A stretch of DNA of 64,000 nt from Streptomyces bikiniensis (GTDB taxonomy: Bacteria; Actinomycetota; Actinomycetes; Streptomycetales; Streptomycetaceae), in contig JNWL01000037.1 of assembly GCA_000716465.1 (NCBI GenBank), positions 1 through 64,000 on the forward strand. The letters run 5' to 3'. The first letter of the stretch is position 1. The number at the start of each line of letters is the position of its first letter. Shown here in pieces: positions 24,488 through 34,307 of this stretch. The notes under the pieces were generated by a model. It had not been told where the DNA came from, made no database searches, and worked only from the letters and a program-made list of their open reading frames with translations. A program made the position numbers and the translations under genes.

Positions 24488-24556
24488 GGCCCGAGCTTGC
24501 CAGACGGGTTTACGGGTGGGTAGCCCCTGGGTTCCCGTACGGCGGGGAACAGCCCG

Positions 24557-24562
24557 TAGAGT
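24557..24562 (+). promoter_or_regulatory. possible -10 element of the proline-rich protein gene
   Basis: TAGAGT fits the Streptomyces housekeeping -10 (TANNNT) and lies 33 bp upstream of the ATG at 24596. The same GTAGAGTGACG string precedes the histidine kinase gene at 31778. No clear -35 is seen. Confidence 0.4.
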
Positions 24563-24595
24563 GACGGGCATTGTCGACACGAGCGGGAGACGGGG

Positions 24596-26329
24596 ATGAC
24601 CAGCGAGCACCGCCCCACGCCCTCCCGCATCACCGACCTCCTCCTCCCACCCCACCCGACGCCGCCCGCCCCCGTGGAGAACCCGGCCCCCGGCCGCCCC
24701 GGCCCCACCGGAAACCCGGTGCCACCGGCTCCCGCCGGCCCGGCGCCGTCCGGCCCCACCGGCTCGACCCCCGGGCAGTCGGCGCCACCCGCCACCACCG
24801 ACTCGCCCTCCGGCCACCCGACACCGCCGAGGCCCGCCGGAAACCCGCTTCCCGCCCGTCCGACGTCCCCTGGTCCTGCCGGTCCGGCCCCCGCCCGTCC
24901 GACGTCCCCCGGGCCCGCCGGCTCGGCTCCCGCCCCTTCGGCGCCGCCGCGCCCTGCCGGAAGCCCGGCTCCCGCGCGTCGGGGGATGCCCGGCCCTGCA
25001 GGGAACTCGGTTTCCGGCCCTTCGGCGCCGCCGCGCCCTGCGGGAAGCCCGGCTCCCGCGCGTCCGGTGTCATCCGGTCCCGCCGGTCCGGCTCCCGCGC
25101 ACTCGGTGCCGCCGCGCCCCGCCGGCAGCCCGGCCCCCGTCCGTCCGACGCCTCCCGGTCCTGCCGGTCCGGCTCCCGCGCACTCGGTGCCGCCGCGCCC
25201 CGCCGGTAACCCGGCCCCCGGCCGTCCGGCGGTGCCCGGCCCCGTCGGAAGCTCCGTTTCCGGGCGCCCGGTGTCCGCCGCCACCGATCCGCCCGCCGTC
25301 GAGACGACGGCCCGCCTCCGTCCGATCCGTCCCGCGGAGTCCCTGCCCGCGCAGGGTGCCACCGGCCCGCGGACCGGCCCGGCGCGCCCGGCCGCTCCGC
25401 CCCGTCCGGCGTCCAGGCCCGCCGTACCGGCACAGCCGCGGGTCGCGCCGCCCTCACCGGGTGCGGGGGCGCCGAGGCCCCCCGCACCCCCCACCCCCTT
25501 CGTACCGGCGCCCTACGCCCTGCCGCCCGAGGCGCCCGTCGAGACCACCACGCGGCTGCGGCCCGTCCGGGAGCGGCGGAGCACCGGGCGGACGGCCGCG
25601 GCCGCCGCCTGCGCCGTGCTCGGGGCCGGGCTCATCGGCGGCGCCCTCGCCGGGGTGTGGCTGGCGGCCTCCGAACCCGGGAAGCCCGCCGAACCCGCCG
25701 GGTACGCCGAGGCCCGGGAGCTCTGGCACAACGCCCCCGTCGACGCCCTCTTCCCCCGCACCCTCCCCGGCCCCGGCGCCGGCCCCGGCGCCGCCGACCG
25801 CACCTGGACCCGGATCGTCGTCGCCCCGGACGCCCCCTGCTCGCCCACCGTCCTCGCCAAGGGCCTGCTCGCCGCCGTCGAGCCGCTCGGCTGCGAGCGC
25901 GTCCTGCGCGCCACGTACACCGACGCCACCGCCAGCAGCGTGATCACCGTCGGCCTCGTCTTCACCCGCGCCGACGCCACCGCGCAGCGCGCCCTCGGAG
26001 AAGGCCTCACCGCCCGCCTCGGCCGGGACCTCCCCCCGGCCCTCTCCGGCCCCACCACCGTCGCCGCCCGCTTCGGCGACCGGCAGCGCGCGAGCTGGTG
26101 GACGAGCGCCCCCGCCGACCTCCCCGTCGTCGTCACCGCCGTCTCCGGCTTCGCCGACGGGCGGACCGTCGACGCCCCCCGGCCCGCCGACGAGGCCACC
26201 GCCAAGGGCCGCACCGACGCCGTCGCCCAGTCCGGCCTCGGCCACGAGGCCAAGGGCATCACCGAGCGACTGGAACGCCTGCTGCGCACGACCGCCACCG
26301 CGGCGGCGAAGGAGAAGAAGGCCCGGTGA
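24596..26329 (+). CDS. proline-rich single-pass membrane protein coupled to a mycosin
   Basis: 577 residues. The first 310 are extremely Pro/Ala/Gly-rich, built from imperfect repeats such as PRPAGSPAPARP, and presumably cytoplasmic and disordered. One membrane helix follows (about 330-355, AAACAVLGAGLIGGALAGVWL), then an extracytoplasmic domain of about 220 residues with two cysteines close in sequence (APCSPT, PLGCERV). I do not recognise a catalytic domain. The stop codon overlaps the GTG of the mycosin gene (GTGA, 26326-26329), a strong sign of functional coupling. In type VII secretion loci mycosins accompany Ecc membrane proteins; this protein could be a divergent partner, but that is inference. 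Confidence 0.85.
   Translation: MTSEHRPTPSRITDLLLPPHPTPPAPVENPAPGRPGPTGNPVPPAPAGPAPSGPTGSTPGQSAPPATTDSPSGHPTPPRPAGNPLPARPTSPGPAGPAPARPTSPGPAGSAPAPSAPPRPAGSPAPARRGMPGPAGNSVSGPSAPPRPAGSPAPARPVSSGPAGPAPAHSVPPRPAGSPAPVRPTPPGPAGPAPAHSVPPRPAGNPAPGRPAVPGPVGSSVSGRPVSAATDPPAVETTARLRPIRPAESLPAQGATGPRTGPARPAAPPRPASRPAVPAQPRVAPPSPGAGAPRPPAPPTPFVPAPYALPPEAPVETTTRLRPVRERRSTGRTAAAAACAVLGAGLIGGALAGVWLAASEPGKPAEPAGYAEARELWHNAPVDALFPRTLPGPGAGPGAADRTWTRIVVAPDAPCSPTVLAKGLLAAVEPLGCERVLRATYTDATASSVITVGLVFTRADATAQRALGEGLTARLGRDLPPALSGPTTVAARFGDRQRASWWTSAPADLPVVVTAVSGFADGRTVDAPRPADEATAKGRTDAVAQSGLGHEAKGITERLERLLRTTATAAAKEKKAR
25082..25206. repeat. 81-bp-period repeats in the proline-rich coding region
   Basis: The 44-bp segment at 25082-25125 recurs exactly at 25163-25206 (period 81 bp, 27 codons). 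Less exact copies of the same proline-rich pattern extend through about 24830-25260. Confidence 0.8.
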
Positions 26330-27507
26330 ACCGATCCGTCCGCCGGCGGGCGCGCGGCGGCGCGGCCGTCCTGCTCGCCGCCGCCTTCTCCGTCCTGCCC
26401 GCCACCACCGCACCCGCGCACGCCGACACCATCCGGGCCCGGCAGTGGGGCCTCGAAGCCCTCCGCACCACCGAGGCCTGGCGCACCACCAAGGGCGAGG
26501 GGATCACCGTCGCCGTCCTCGACACCGGCGTCGACGCCGAGCACCCCGACCTGGAGGGCTCCGTCCTGCCCGGTCGCGACCTCATCGGCTTCGGGGCCGC
26601 CCGGGGCGACCGCGCCTGGGCCCAGCACGGCACCGCCATGGCCGGGATCATCGCCGGGCACGGCCACGGCCCCGACGGCGAGGACGGCGTCCTCGGCATC
26701 GCCCCCGGGGCCGAGATCCTGCCCGTACGGGTCATCCTGGAGTCCTCCGACAAGGCCCGCGACAAGGCCCGCAAGAGCCGGGGCACCGCCCTCGCCCAGG
26801 GCATCCGCTGGGCCGCCGACCACGGCGCCGACGTCATCAACCTCTCCCTCGGCGACGACTCCGAGTCCGCCCACCCCGACGCGGGCGAGGACGCCGCCGT
26901 CCAGTACGCCCTGTCCAAGGGGGTCGCCGTCGTCGCCTCCGCCGGGAACGGCGGCGAGAAGGGCGACCACGCCTCGTACCCCGCCGCCTACCCCGGCGTC
27001 ATCGCCGTGACCGCCGTCGACCGCTACGGGACCCGCGCCTCCTTCTCCACCCGCCGCTGGTACGCCACCGTCAGCGCCCCCGGCGTCGACATCGTCATGG
27101 CCTACCCCGACCGCCGCTATTACGAGGGCTGGGGCACCAGCGCCGCCGCCGCGTTCGTCTCCGGCGCCGTGGCCCTCGTCCGGTCCGCCCACCCCGGCCT
27201 CACCCCGGCCCAGGTCAAGACCCTCCTCATCGACACCGCGCGCAGCCGGCCGGAGGGCGGCCGCAGCGACGCCAAGGGGTACGGGACGGTCGACCCGGCC
27301 GCCGCGATCGAGGCGGGCGCCCGGCTGAAGGGCGGCGACCCGAAGAACGCCGCCACCGGCTACCGGGGGCGTCACTTCGGGCCCGGCCCCACCGCCCCCG
27401 CCGAGGAGCCCCGCTCCTTCGGCCTGCTCGCCCCGCTCCTCGGCGGCCTCGGCGCCCTGCTGCTCCTCACCGCCGTGGCCCTCCGCCGCACCCACCGCGA
27501 CGGCTGA
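26326..27507 (+). CDS. mycosin-like S8 serine protease (type VII secretion associated)
   Basis: 393 residues. Signal peptide (MNRSVRRRARGGAAVLLAAA, cleavage after AHA). Subtilisin catalytic triad: Asp66 in VAVLDTGVD, His101 in QHGTAMAG, Ser272 in WGTSAAAAF. C-terminal membrane helix (LLAPLLGGLGALLLLTAVAL) followed by a short basic tail, the architecture of mycosins (MycP), which are anchored on the outer face of the membrane and needed for ESX secretion. No EsxA/B, EccC or EccD gene is in the window, so this pair is outside a full ESX locus. Translationally coupled to the preceding membrane protein. Confidence 0.92.
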   Translation: MNRSVRRRARGGAAVLLAAAFSVLPATTAPAHADTIRARQWGLEALRTTEAWRTTKGEGITVAVLDTGVDAEHPDLEGSVLPGRDLIGFGAARGDRAWAQHGTAMAGIIAGHGHGPDGEDGVLGIAPGAEILPVRVILESSDKARDKARKSRGTALAQGIRWAADHGADVINLSLGDDSESAHPDAGEDAAVQYALSKGVAVVASAGNGGEKGDHASYPAAYPGVIAVTAVDRYGTRASFSTRRWYATVSAPGVDIVMAYPDRRYYEGWGTSAAAAFVSGAVALVRSAHPGLTPAQVKTLLIDTARSRPEGGRSDAKGYGTVDPAAAIEAGARLKGGDPKNAATGYRGRHFGPGPTAPAEEPRSFGLLAPLLGGLGALLLLTAVALRRTHRDG

Positions 27508-27566
27508 CCCCACCGCGACGGCCGACCCCACCGCACCCGGCGGGCCGGGCGCACCGGCCCGGGGAC

Positions 27567-27572
27567 TAGGCT
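27567..27572 (+). promoter_or_regulatory. -10 element giving a leaderless sseB transcript
   Basis: TAGGCT ends 6 bp before the GTG start at 27579. A transcript starting about 7 bp after the -10 would begin at the start codon, as in many Streptomyces leaderless genes. No ribosome site precedes the GTG. Confidence 0.6.
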
Positions 27573-27578
27573 CGGGGC

Positions 27579-28325
27579 GTGGCGCTCAAGAACATCCCGG
27601 ACCCCGGTTTCTCCGACGACGACGGCACCGCCGACCCGCGGCTCGCCGCGGCCCTCGCGGCCTGGGCGGAGGACAGAACCGCCCACGGACCCGTCCTCGA
27701 AGCGCTCCGGGGGGCCCGTCTCCTCGTCCCCGTGGTCGCCGTCCTCGGCGAGGTCGAGACCGACGAGAACGGCCTGCGCCGCGAGAAGACCAGCGACATG
27801 GCGGTCCCCACCCTCACGGCCGGCGACCGGCGGGCCCTGCCCGCCTTCACCTCGACCGCCTCGCTCGCCCTCTGGGACCCGCAGGCCCGGCCCGTGGCCG
27901 TCCCGCTGCACCAGGCGCTCCAGGCCGTCGCGCACGAGAAGGCGGACACCCTCCTCCTCGACCTCGCGGGCCCCGTGCCGTACCAGGTCACCGGCCCCGC
28001 CCTGCTGGCCCTCGCCGAGGGCCGCGCCAGCGCCGACCCGCTCGACGACCCCGCCGTACGGGAGGCGGTCCGGGCCGCCGTCGCCGCCGAGCCCGCCGTG
28101 CTCCGCGCCCACCTGGGCCCCGGCACCGCCGACGGCACCCTCGCCCTGGTTCTCGCCGGGGACGCCTCCCCGGCGGACGCCGCCCGGCGCGTGGCGCGCG
28201 CCCTGGCCGCCGACGAAACACTGAGGGCCCGCCTGGTGCGGGGCCTCGACCTGGCGCTCCTGCCGGCCTCGGCCACGCCTCCGGGCGAGCCCTTCTACGT
28301 GAAGAACGACGAAGAGAACGTCTAG
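27579..28325 (+). CDS. SseB-family protein
   Basis: 248 residues from GTG at 27579. The N-terminal half carries the SseB domain: ALRGARLLVPVVAVLGEVE, then MAVPTLTAGDRRALPAFTSTASLALW, then VAVPLHQALQAVAHEKADTLLLDLAGP (segments abbreviated). In Streptomyces this conserved cytoplasmic protein is usually found close to infC, as here; its molecular function is not established. The C-terminal part is alanine-rich. The last residues are FYVKNDEENV. Its TAG stop is the first triplet of a 68-bp tandem duplication. Probably translated from a leaderless mRNA. Confidence 0.85.
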   Translation: MALKNIPDPGFSDDDGTADPRLAAALAAWAEDRTAHGPVLEALRGARLLVPVVAVLGEVETDENGLRREKTSDMAVPTLTAGDRRALPAFTSTASLALWDPQARPVAVPLHQALQAVAHEKADTLLLDLAGPVPYQVTGPALLALAEGRASADPLDDPAVREAVRAAVAAEPAVLRAHLGPGTADGTLALVLAGDASPADAARRVARALAADETLRARLVRGLDLALLPASATPPGEPFYVKNDEENV

Positions 28326-28479
28326 CCGTACACCGGCCTCGCGGCTGTTGTCTTCCGGGGGGCGACCCCCGTACCCCCGCGACGGGGTCCTAGCCGTACA
28401 CCGGCCCCGTGGCTGTTGTCTTCCGGGGGGCGACCCCCGTACCCCCGCGACGGGGTCCTAGCCGTACACCGGCCCCGTG
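28323..28479. repeat. 68-bp tandem duplication (2.3 copies) between convergent genes
   Basis: Copies at 28323-28390 and 28391-28458 differ at a few positions; a third, partial copy (28459-28479) is the 3' end of the minus-strand DUF1844 gene. Each unit begins TAGCCGTACACCGGCC, which is the sseB stop on one strand and TGPVYG-stop (or a variant) on the other. Each full unit contains two short hairpins (GGGGG/CCCCC and ACCCC/GGGGT), so terminators were duplicated too. Confidence 0.92.
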
Positions 28480-28835
28480 TACTTCTCGCCCGGCCCCTGG
28501 CCCGGCTCGTCCGGGATCAGGGAGGCCTCGCGGAAGGCGAGCTGGAGGGACTTCAGACCGTCCCGCAGGGGCGCGGCGTGGAAGGAGGACACCTCCGTCG
28601 CGCCGGCGTCGAGCAGCCCCGCGAGCGCGTGCACCAGCTTGCGGGCCTCGTCGAGGTCCTTGTGCTTGTCGCCCTCCTCGGTGAGACCGAGCTTCACCGC
28701 GGCGGCGCTCATCAGGTTGACGGCGACGGTCACGATCACCTCGACCGCCGGGACCTCGGCGATGTCGCGGGTCATGGCCTCGAAGTCGGGGGTGTCGGAG
28801 GAGTCGGGGGACTCGTTCTGGGGCGTCTCGCTCAT
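28458..28835 (-). CDS. DUF1844 domain-containing protein
   Basis: 125 residues from ATG at 28835. The conserved core is FEAMTRDIAEVPAVEVIVTV, then NLMSAAAVKLGLTEEGDKHKDLDEARKLVHALAGLL (abbreviated), a small alpha-helical domain found next to infC in many actinobacteria. Function unknown. The C-terminal tail EKYTGPVYG-stop lies in the third, partial copy of the 68-bp repeat, so the neighbouring duplicates are copies of this gene's end. Divergent from infC with about 80 bp between the start and the infC promoter. Confidence 0.88.
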   Translation of the reverse strand: MSETPQNESPDSSDTPDFEAMTRDIAEVPAVEVIVTVAVNLMSAAAVKLGLTEEGDKHKDLDEARKLVHALAGLLDAGATEVSSFHAAPLRDGLKSLQLAFREASLIPDEPGQGPGEKYTGPVYG

Positions 28836-28908
28836 GCCCCACACGATATGCCGGTCCGTCCCGTGCGGGGAGCGGCCGTCCCCGTTCGCGAACCGGGACG
28901 GGTCCTGC

Positions 28909-29212
28909 TAACCTTGTGTAACGACCGGCCGGACATCTCTGTGTCCGGCCCACAAGTGGAGGCTCCGTACTCCCACCTGACCACCCTCGCGGGTGGCGGG
29001 TCACCGGTCAGGCGGTCCCCATCGTTCCGTACGGACGATGGAACCGCCCGAATGCGCGCCCCGCGGCCATCGCGGCGGTGCTCCGGTTTCCGTGGAGCCC
29101 CGCCTGTGTACCGTCCGGGGCATTTTTCATGTACCGGCCCGGTTGGTCTCAACTGTTTCACGTGACGTGTCCGTCCGCCAAGGCGGTCGCGTGGTGCTAC
29201 CGAGGAGGATCC
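28909..29212 (+). promoter_or_regulatory. infC promoter and structured leader of about 290 nt
   Basis: A -10 TAACCT (28909-28914) with a weak -35 TTCGCG (28885-28890) starts a long leader. It holds a 9-bp hairpin (28927-28935 with 28942-28950), a 13-bp hairpin with one bulge (29011-29025 with 29035-29048), a terminator-like hairpin (29097-29128) and CCGCCAAGGCGG (29175-29186) before the ribosome site. GCCCCG occurs twice (29058-29063 and 29097-29102), so two alternative partners exist for CGGGGC at 29116-29121. In Firmicutes infC-rpmI-rplT is controlled by L20 through leader attenuation; a similar role here is inference. Confidence 0.6.
29097..29128 (+). terminator. putative attenuator in the infC leader
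   Basis: GCCCCG (29097-29102) pairs with CGGGGC (29116-29121), immediately followed by ATTTTTC. A run of five T after a GC stem is rare in this DNA and is the signature of an intrinsic terminator, placed 85 nt upstream of the coding region. Confidence 0.6.
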
Positions 29213-29860
29213 ATCAGCGCCGAGCCCCGCATCAACGAGCGGATTCGCGTTCCCGAGGTGCGTCTTGTCGGCCCCAGCGGCGAGCAGGTCGGCATTGTGC
29301 CGCTTGCCAAGGCCCTGGAGCTCGCTCAGGAGTACGACCTCGACCTGGTCGAGGTCGCGGCGAACGCCCGCCCGCCCGTGTGCAAGCTCATGGACTACGG
29401 GAAGTTCAAGTACGAGTCGGCCATGAAGGCCCGTGAGGCGCGCAAGAACCAGGCGCACACGGTCATCAAGGAGATGAAGCTCCGGCCGAAGATCGACCCG
29501 CACGACTACGACACCAAGAAGGGTCACGTCGTACGGTTCCTCAAGCAGGGCGACAAGGTCAAGATCACGATCATGTTCCGTGGTCGTGAGCAGTCCCGGC
29601 CCGAACTCGGTTACCGACTCCTGCAGCGCCTCGCCGAGGACGTCCAGGAACTCGGTTTCATCGAGTCCAACCCGAAGCAGGACGGCCGGAACATGATCAT
29701 GGTTCTCGGTCCGCACAAGAAGAAGACCGAGGCCATGGCCGAGGCGCGCGAGGCCCAGGCCGCGCGCAAGGCGGAGCGCCAGGGCGGTTCGTCCGAGGCC
29801 GCCGCCGAGGCCCCCGAGGCGACCGCCCCGGAGACCCCGGCCGAGAACGCCGAGGCGTGA
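29213..29860 (+). CDS. infC: translation initiation factor IF-3, with ATC start
   Basis: 215 residues if translation begins at ATC 29213, four bases after AGGAGG (29203-29208). IF-3 binds the 30S subunit, keeps 50S away and checks start-codon pairing. The N-domain begins [20 protein letters not shown], the linker [17 protein letters not shown] follows, then the C-domain ([21 protein letters not shown] abbreviated) and a longer Ala/Glu/Pro-rich acidic tail. No ATG, GTG or TTG lies in frame near the ribosome site. Rare AUU/AUC starts are known for infC and allow IF-3 to regulate its own synthesis, so this choice is both sequence-based and biologically sensible. First gene of infC-rpmI-rplT. Confidence 0.95.
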   Translation: MSAEPRINERIRVPEVRLVGPSGEQVGIVPLAKALELAQEYDLDLVEVAANARPPVCKLMDYGKFKYESAMKAREARKNQAHTVIKEMKLRPKIDPHDYDTKKGHVVRFLKQGDKVKITIMFRGREQSRPELGYRLLQRLAEDVQELGFIESNPKQDGRNMIMVLGPHKKKTEAMAEAREAQAARKAERQGGSSEAAAEAPEATAPETPAENAEA

Positions 29861-29925
29861 TCCGAGGGGGCTGCCCCGCAGGCGGCCCCCGGGTTCCGCC
29901 CGGTTCCCACCCAATCGAAGAATGA

Positions 29926-29962
29926 CGCTCCCCGCCGACCGGTGCCCGCACCGGGGGGAGCG
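29926..29962 (+). promoter_or_regulatory. long hairpin between infC and rpmI
   Basis: CGCTCCCC (29926-29933) pairs with GGGGAGCG (29955-29962) and CCGGTGC (29939-29945) with GCACCGG (29948-29954), with a 5-nt bulge. It may slow transcription, be a processing site, or be a ribosomal-protein binding site that sets rpmI-rplT expression. Confidence 0.5.
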
Positions 29963-29987
29963 CCACTGACGAGGAGAGAACGGCGCC

Positions 29988-30182
29988 ATGCCGAAGAACA
30001 AGACGCACTCCGGTGCCAAGAAGCGCTTCAAGGTCACCGGCTCCGGCAAGATCCTGCGGGAGCGCGCCGGCAAGCGCCACCTGCTCGAGCACAAGTCGTC
30101 CAAGCTGACGCGTCGCCTCACCGGCAACGCCGAGATGGCCCCGGGTGACGCCGCCAAGATCAAGAAGATGCTGGGCATCTGA
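29988..30182 (+). CDS. rpmI: 50S ribosomal protein L35
   Basis: 64 residues, full length and strongly basic: [20 protein letters not shown] at the N-terminus and the family block [14 protein letters not shown]. Preceded by GAGGAG. L35 is a late-assembling small protein of the 50S subunit that contacts 23S rRNA. Middle gene of infC-rpmI-rplT. Confidence 0.98.
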   Translation: MPKNKTHSGAKKRFKVTGSGKILRERAGKRHLLEHKSSKLTRRLTGNAEMAPGDAAKIKKMLGI

Positions 30183-30288
30183 GCTGATCTCCCGCCCTCG
30201 GCGACGAGGGCATCCGGCACAGACCGGGACCCATCCGTTTTCCGGGTCGTGTGAGGACCACCACGACCCCGCTACAAGGAGTTAAGAA

Positions 30289-30675
30289 GTGGCACGCGTC
30301 AAGCGGGCAGTCAACGCCCACAAGAAGCGCCGGGCGATCCTCGAGCAGGCCTCCGGCTACCGCGGTCAGCGTTCGCGCCTGTACCGCAAGGCCAAGGAGC
30401 AGGTCACCCACTCGCTGGTCTACAACTACAACGACCGCAAGAAGCGCAAGGGCGACTTCCGTCAGCTGTGGATCCAGCGCATCAACGCCGCTGCCCGCCT
30501 GAACGGCATGACGTACAACCGCCTCATCCAGGGTCTGAAGGCCGCCAACATCGAGGTGGACCGCAAGATCCTCGCCGAGCTGGCCGTCAACGACGCCAAC
30601 GCGTTCGCCGCGCTGGTCGAGGTCGCGCAGAAGGCCCTCCCGGCCGACGTCAACGCCCCGAAGGCCGCCGCCTGA
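30289..30675 (+). CDS. rplT: 50S ribosomal protein L20
   Basis: 128 residues from GTG at 30289, AAGGA eight bases upstream. Typical L20: [20 protein letters not shown], the long basic helix region ([16 protein letters not shown]), and the globular C-domain ([20 protein letters not shown], abbreviated) that binds 23S rRNA. L20 is essential early in 50S assembly and in several bacteria also represses its own operon by binding the mRNA leader. It is followed by a strong terminator at 30699-30736. Confidence 0.98.
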   Translation: MARVKRAVNAHKKRRAILEQASGYRGQRSRLYRKAKEQVTHSLVYNYNDRKKRKGDFRQLWIQRINAAARLNGMTYNRLIQGLKAANIEVDRKILAELAVNDANAFAALVEVAQKALPADVNAPKAAA

Positions 30676-30698
30676 TCTTCCAGGCCGCAGTACCTCCG

Positions 30699-30736
30699 CC
30701 CGGACCCGCAGTCGCCCACGCGCCTGCGGGTCCGGG
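30699..30736 (+). terminator. terminator of infC-rpmI-rplT
   Basis: CCCGGACCCGCAG (30699-30711) pairs perfectly with CTGCGGGTCCGGG (30724-30736), 12-nt loop. The next 160 bp up to the methyltransferase gene hold degenerate CCGTACCCGT repeats and no gene. Confidence 0.88.
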
Positions 30737-30900
30737 TGCGTCGGCCCCCTGAACCACCCGGCCCGCGCCGTACCCGTATCCGCGCCGTGCCCGTACCCGT
30801 GGCGCACGCGTGACGCGTCCTCGTGCCCGTGCCGTACCGGGCCGCGACCGTCCCCGGCCCCCCGCAGCCCCCGGCCCCGAAGAGAGAACCGCCGCACGCC

Positions 30901-31740
30901 ATGGTCACCCCCGAGCTGATCTCCCCGCGTTCCCCGCGCGTCGTCGCCGCCCGGCGGCTCGCCAAGCGCAACTTCCGGGGCAAGGACCGCCTCTTCATCG
31001 CCGAGGGCCCCCAGGCCGTCCGCGAGGCCGTCGAGCACCGGGGACCCGGCGGGGAGCCCACCCTCGTCGAGCTGTTCACCACCGTCGAGGCCGCCGAGCG
31101 GTACGCCGCCATCATCGAGGCGGCCCACGCCGCCGGGGCCCGCGTCCACCACGCCTCCGACGCCGTCCTCGCCGAGGTCTCCCAGACCGTCACCCCGCAG
31201 GGGCTCGTCGGCGTCTGCCGGTTCCTCGACTCGCCGTTCGAGGAGATCGTCGCGGCCCGCCCCAGGCTGGTCGCCGTCCTCGCCCACGTGCGCGACCCCG
31301 GGAACGCCGGCACCGTGCTGCGCTGCGCCGACGCGGCCGGCGCCGACGCCGTCGTCCTCACCGACGCGTCCGTCGACCTCTACAACCCCAAGTCCGTGCG
31401 CGCCTCGGTCGGTTCGCTCTTCCACCTGCCGGTGGCCGTCGGCGTCCCCGTCGAGCAGGCCGTCGCCGGGCTCAAGGCCGCGGGCGTACGGATCCTCGCC
31501 GCCGACGGGGCCGGGCGGGACGACCTGGACGACGAGCTCGACGCCGGCACCATGGGCGGGCCCACCGCCTGGATCTTCGGCAACGAGGCCTGGGGGCTGC
31601 CCGAGGAGACCCGGGCCCTCGCCGACGCCGTCGTCCGCGTCCCGATCCACGGCAAGGCCGAGAGCCTCAACCTCGCCACCGCCGCCGCGGTCTGCCTGTA
31701 CGCCTCCGCGCGCGCCCAGCGCCCCCGAACCTCTCCCTGA
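30901..31740 (+). CDS. TrmH/SpoU family rRNA 2'-O-methyltransferase
   Basis: 279 residues from ATG at 30901; in-frame codons upstream to 30823 lack homology. The N-terminal substrate-binding part (RRLAKRNFRGKDRLFIAEGP) precedes the SPOUT knotted domain with its three motifs: HVRDPGNAGTVLRCADAAGA, then IFGNEAWGLPEE, then ESLNLATAAAVCLY. It transfers methyl from S-adenosylmethionine to a ribose in 23S or tRNA. In Streptomyces the gene regularly follows rplT, and a 23S rRNA target (RlmB/TsnR type) is likely. Confidence 0.92.
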   Translation: MVTPELISPRSPRVVAARRLAKRNFRGKDRLFIAEGPQAVREAVEHRGPGGEPTLVELFTTVEAAERYAAIIEAAHAAGARVHHASDAVLAEVSQTVTPQGLVGVCRFLDSPFEEIVAARPRLVAVLAHVRDPGNAGTVLRCADAAGADAVVLTDASVDLYNPKSVRASVGSLFHLPVAVGVPVEQAVAGLKAAGVRILAADGAGRDDLDDELDAGTMGGPTAWIFGNEAWGLPEETRALADAVVRVPIHGKAESLNLATAAAVCLYASARAQRPRTSP

Positions 31741-31831
31741 GAGCCCCCGGAAGGCCCCATTCCGCCCCGCCCGCCCAGTAGAGTGACGCACTCGGGGGCC
31801 CACTGCGCTACACGGAGGGGCGGGGACGGGG

Positions 31832-34306
<2,475 letters not shown>

Positions 34307-34307
<1 letters not shown>

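Noticed and set aside
28323..28479. CRISPR-like or transposon terminal repeat
   Set aside because: The 68-bp units are contiguous and contain the coding end of the neighbouring gene, so they are a simple tandem duplication.
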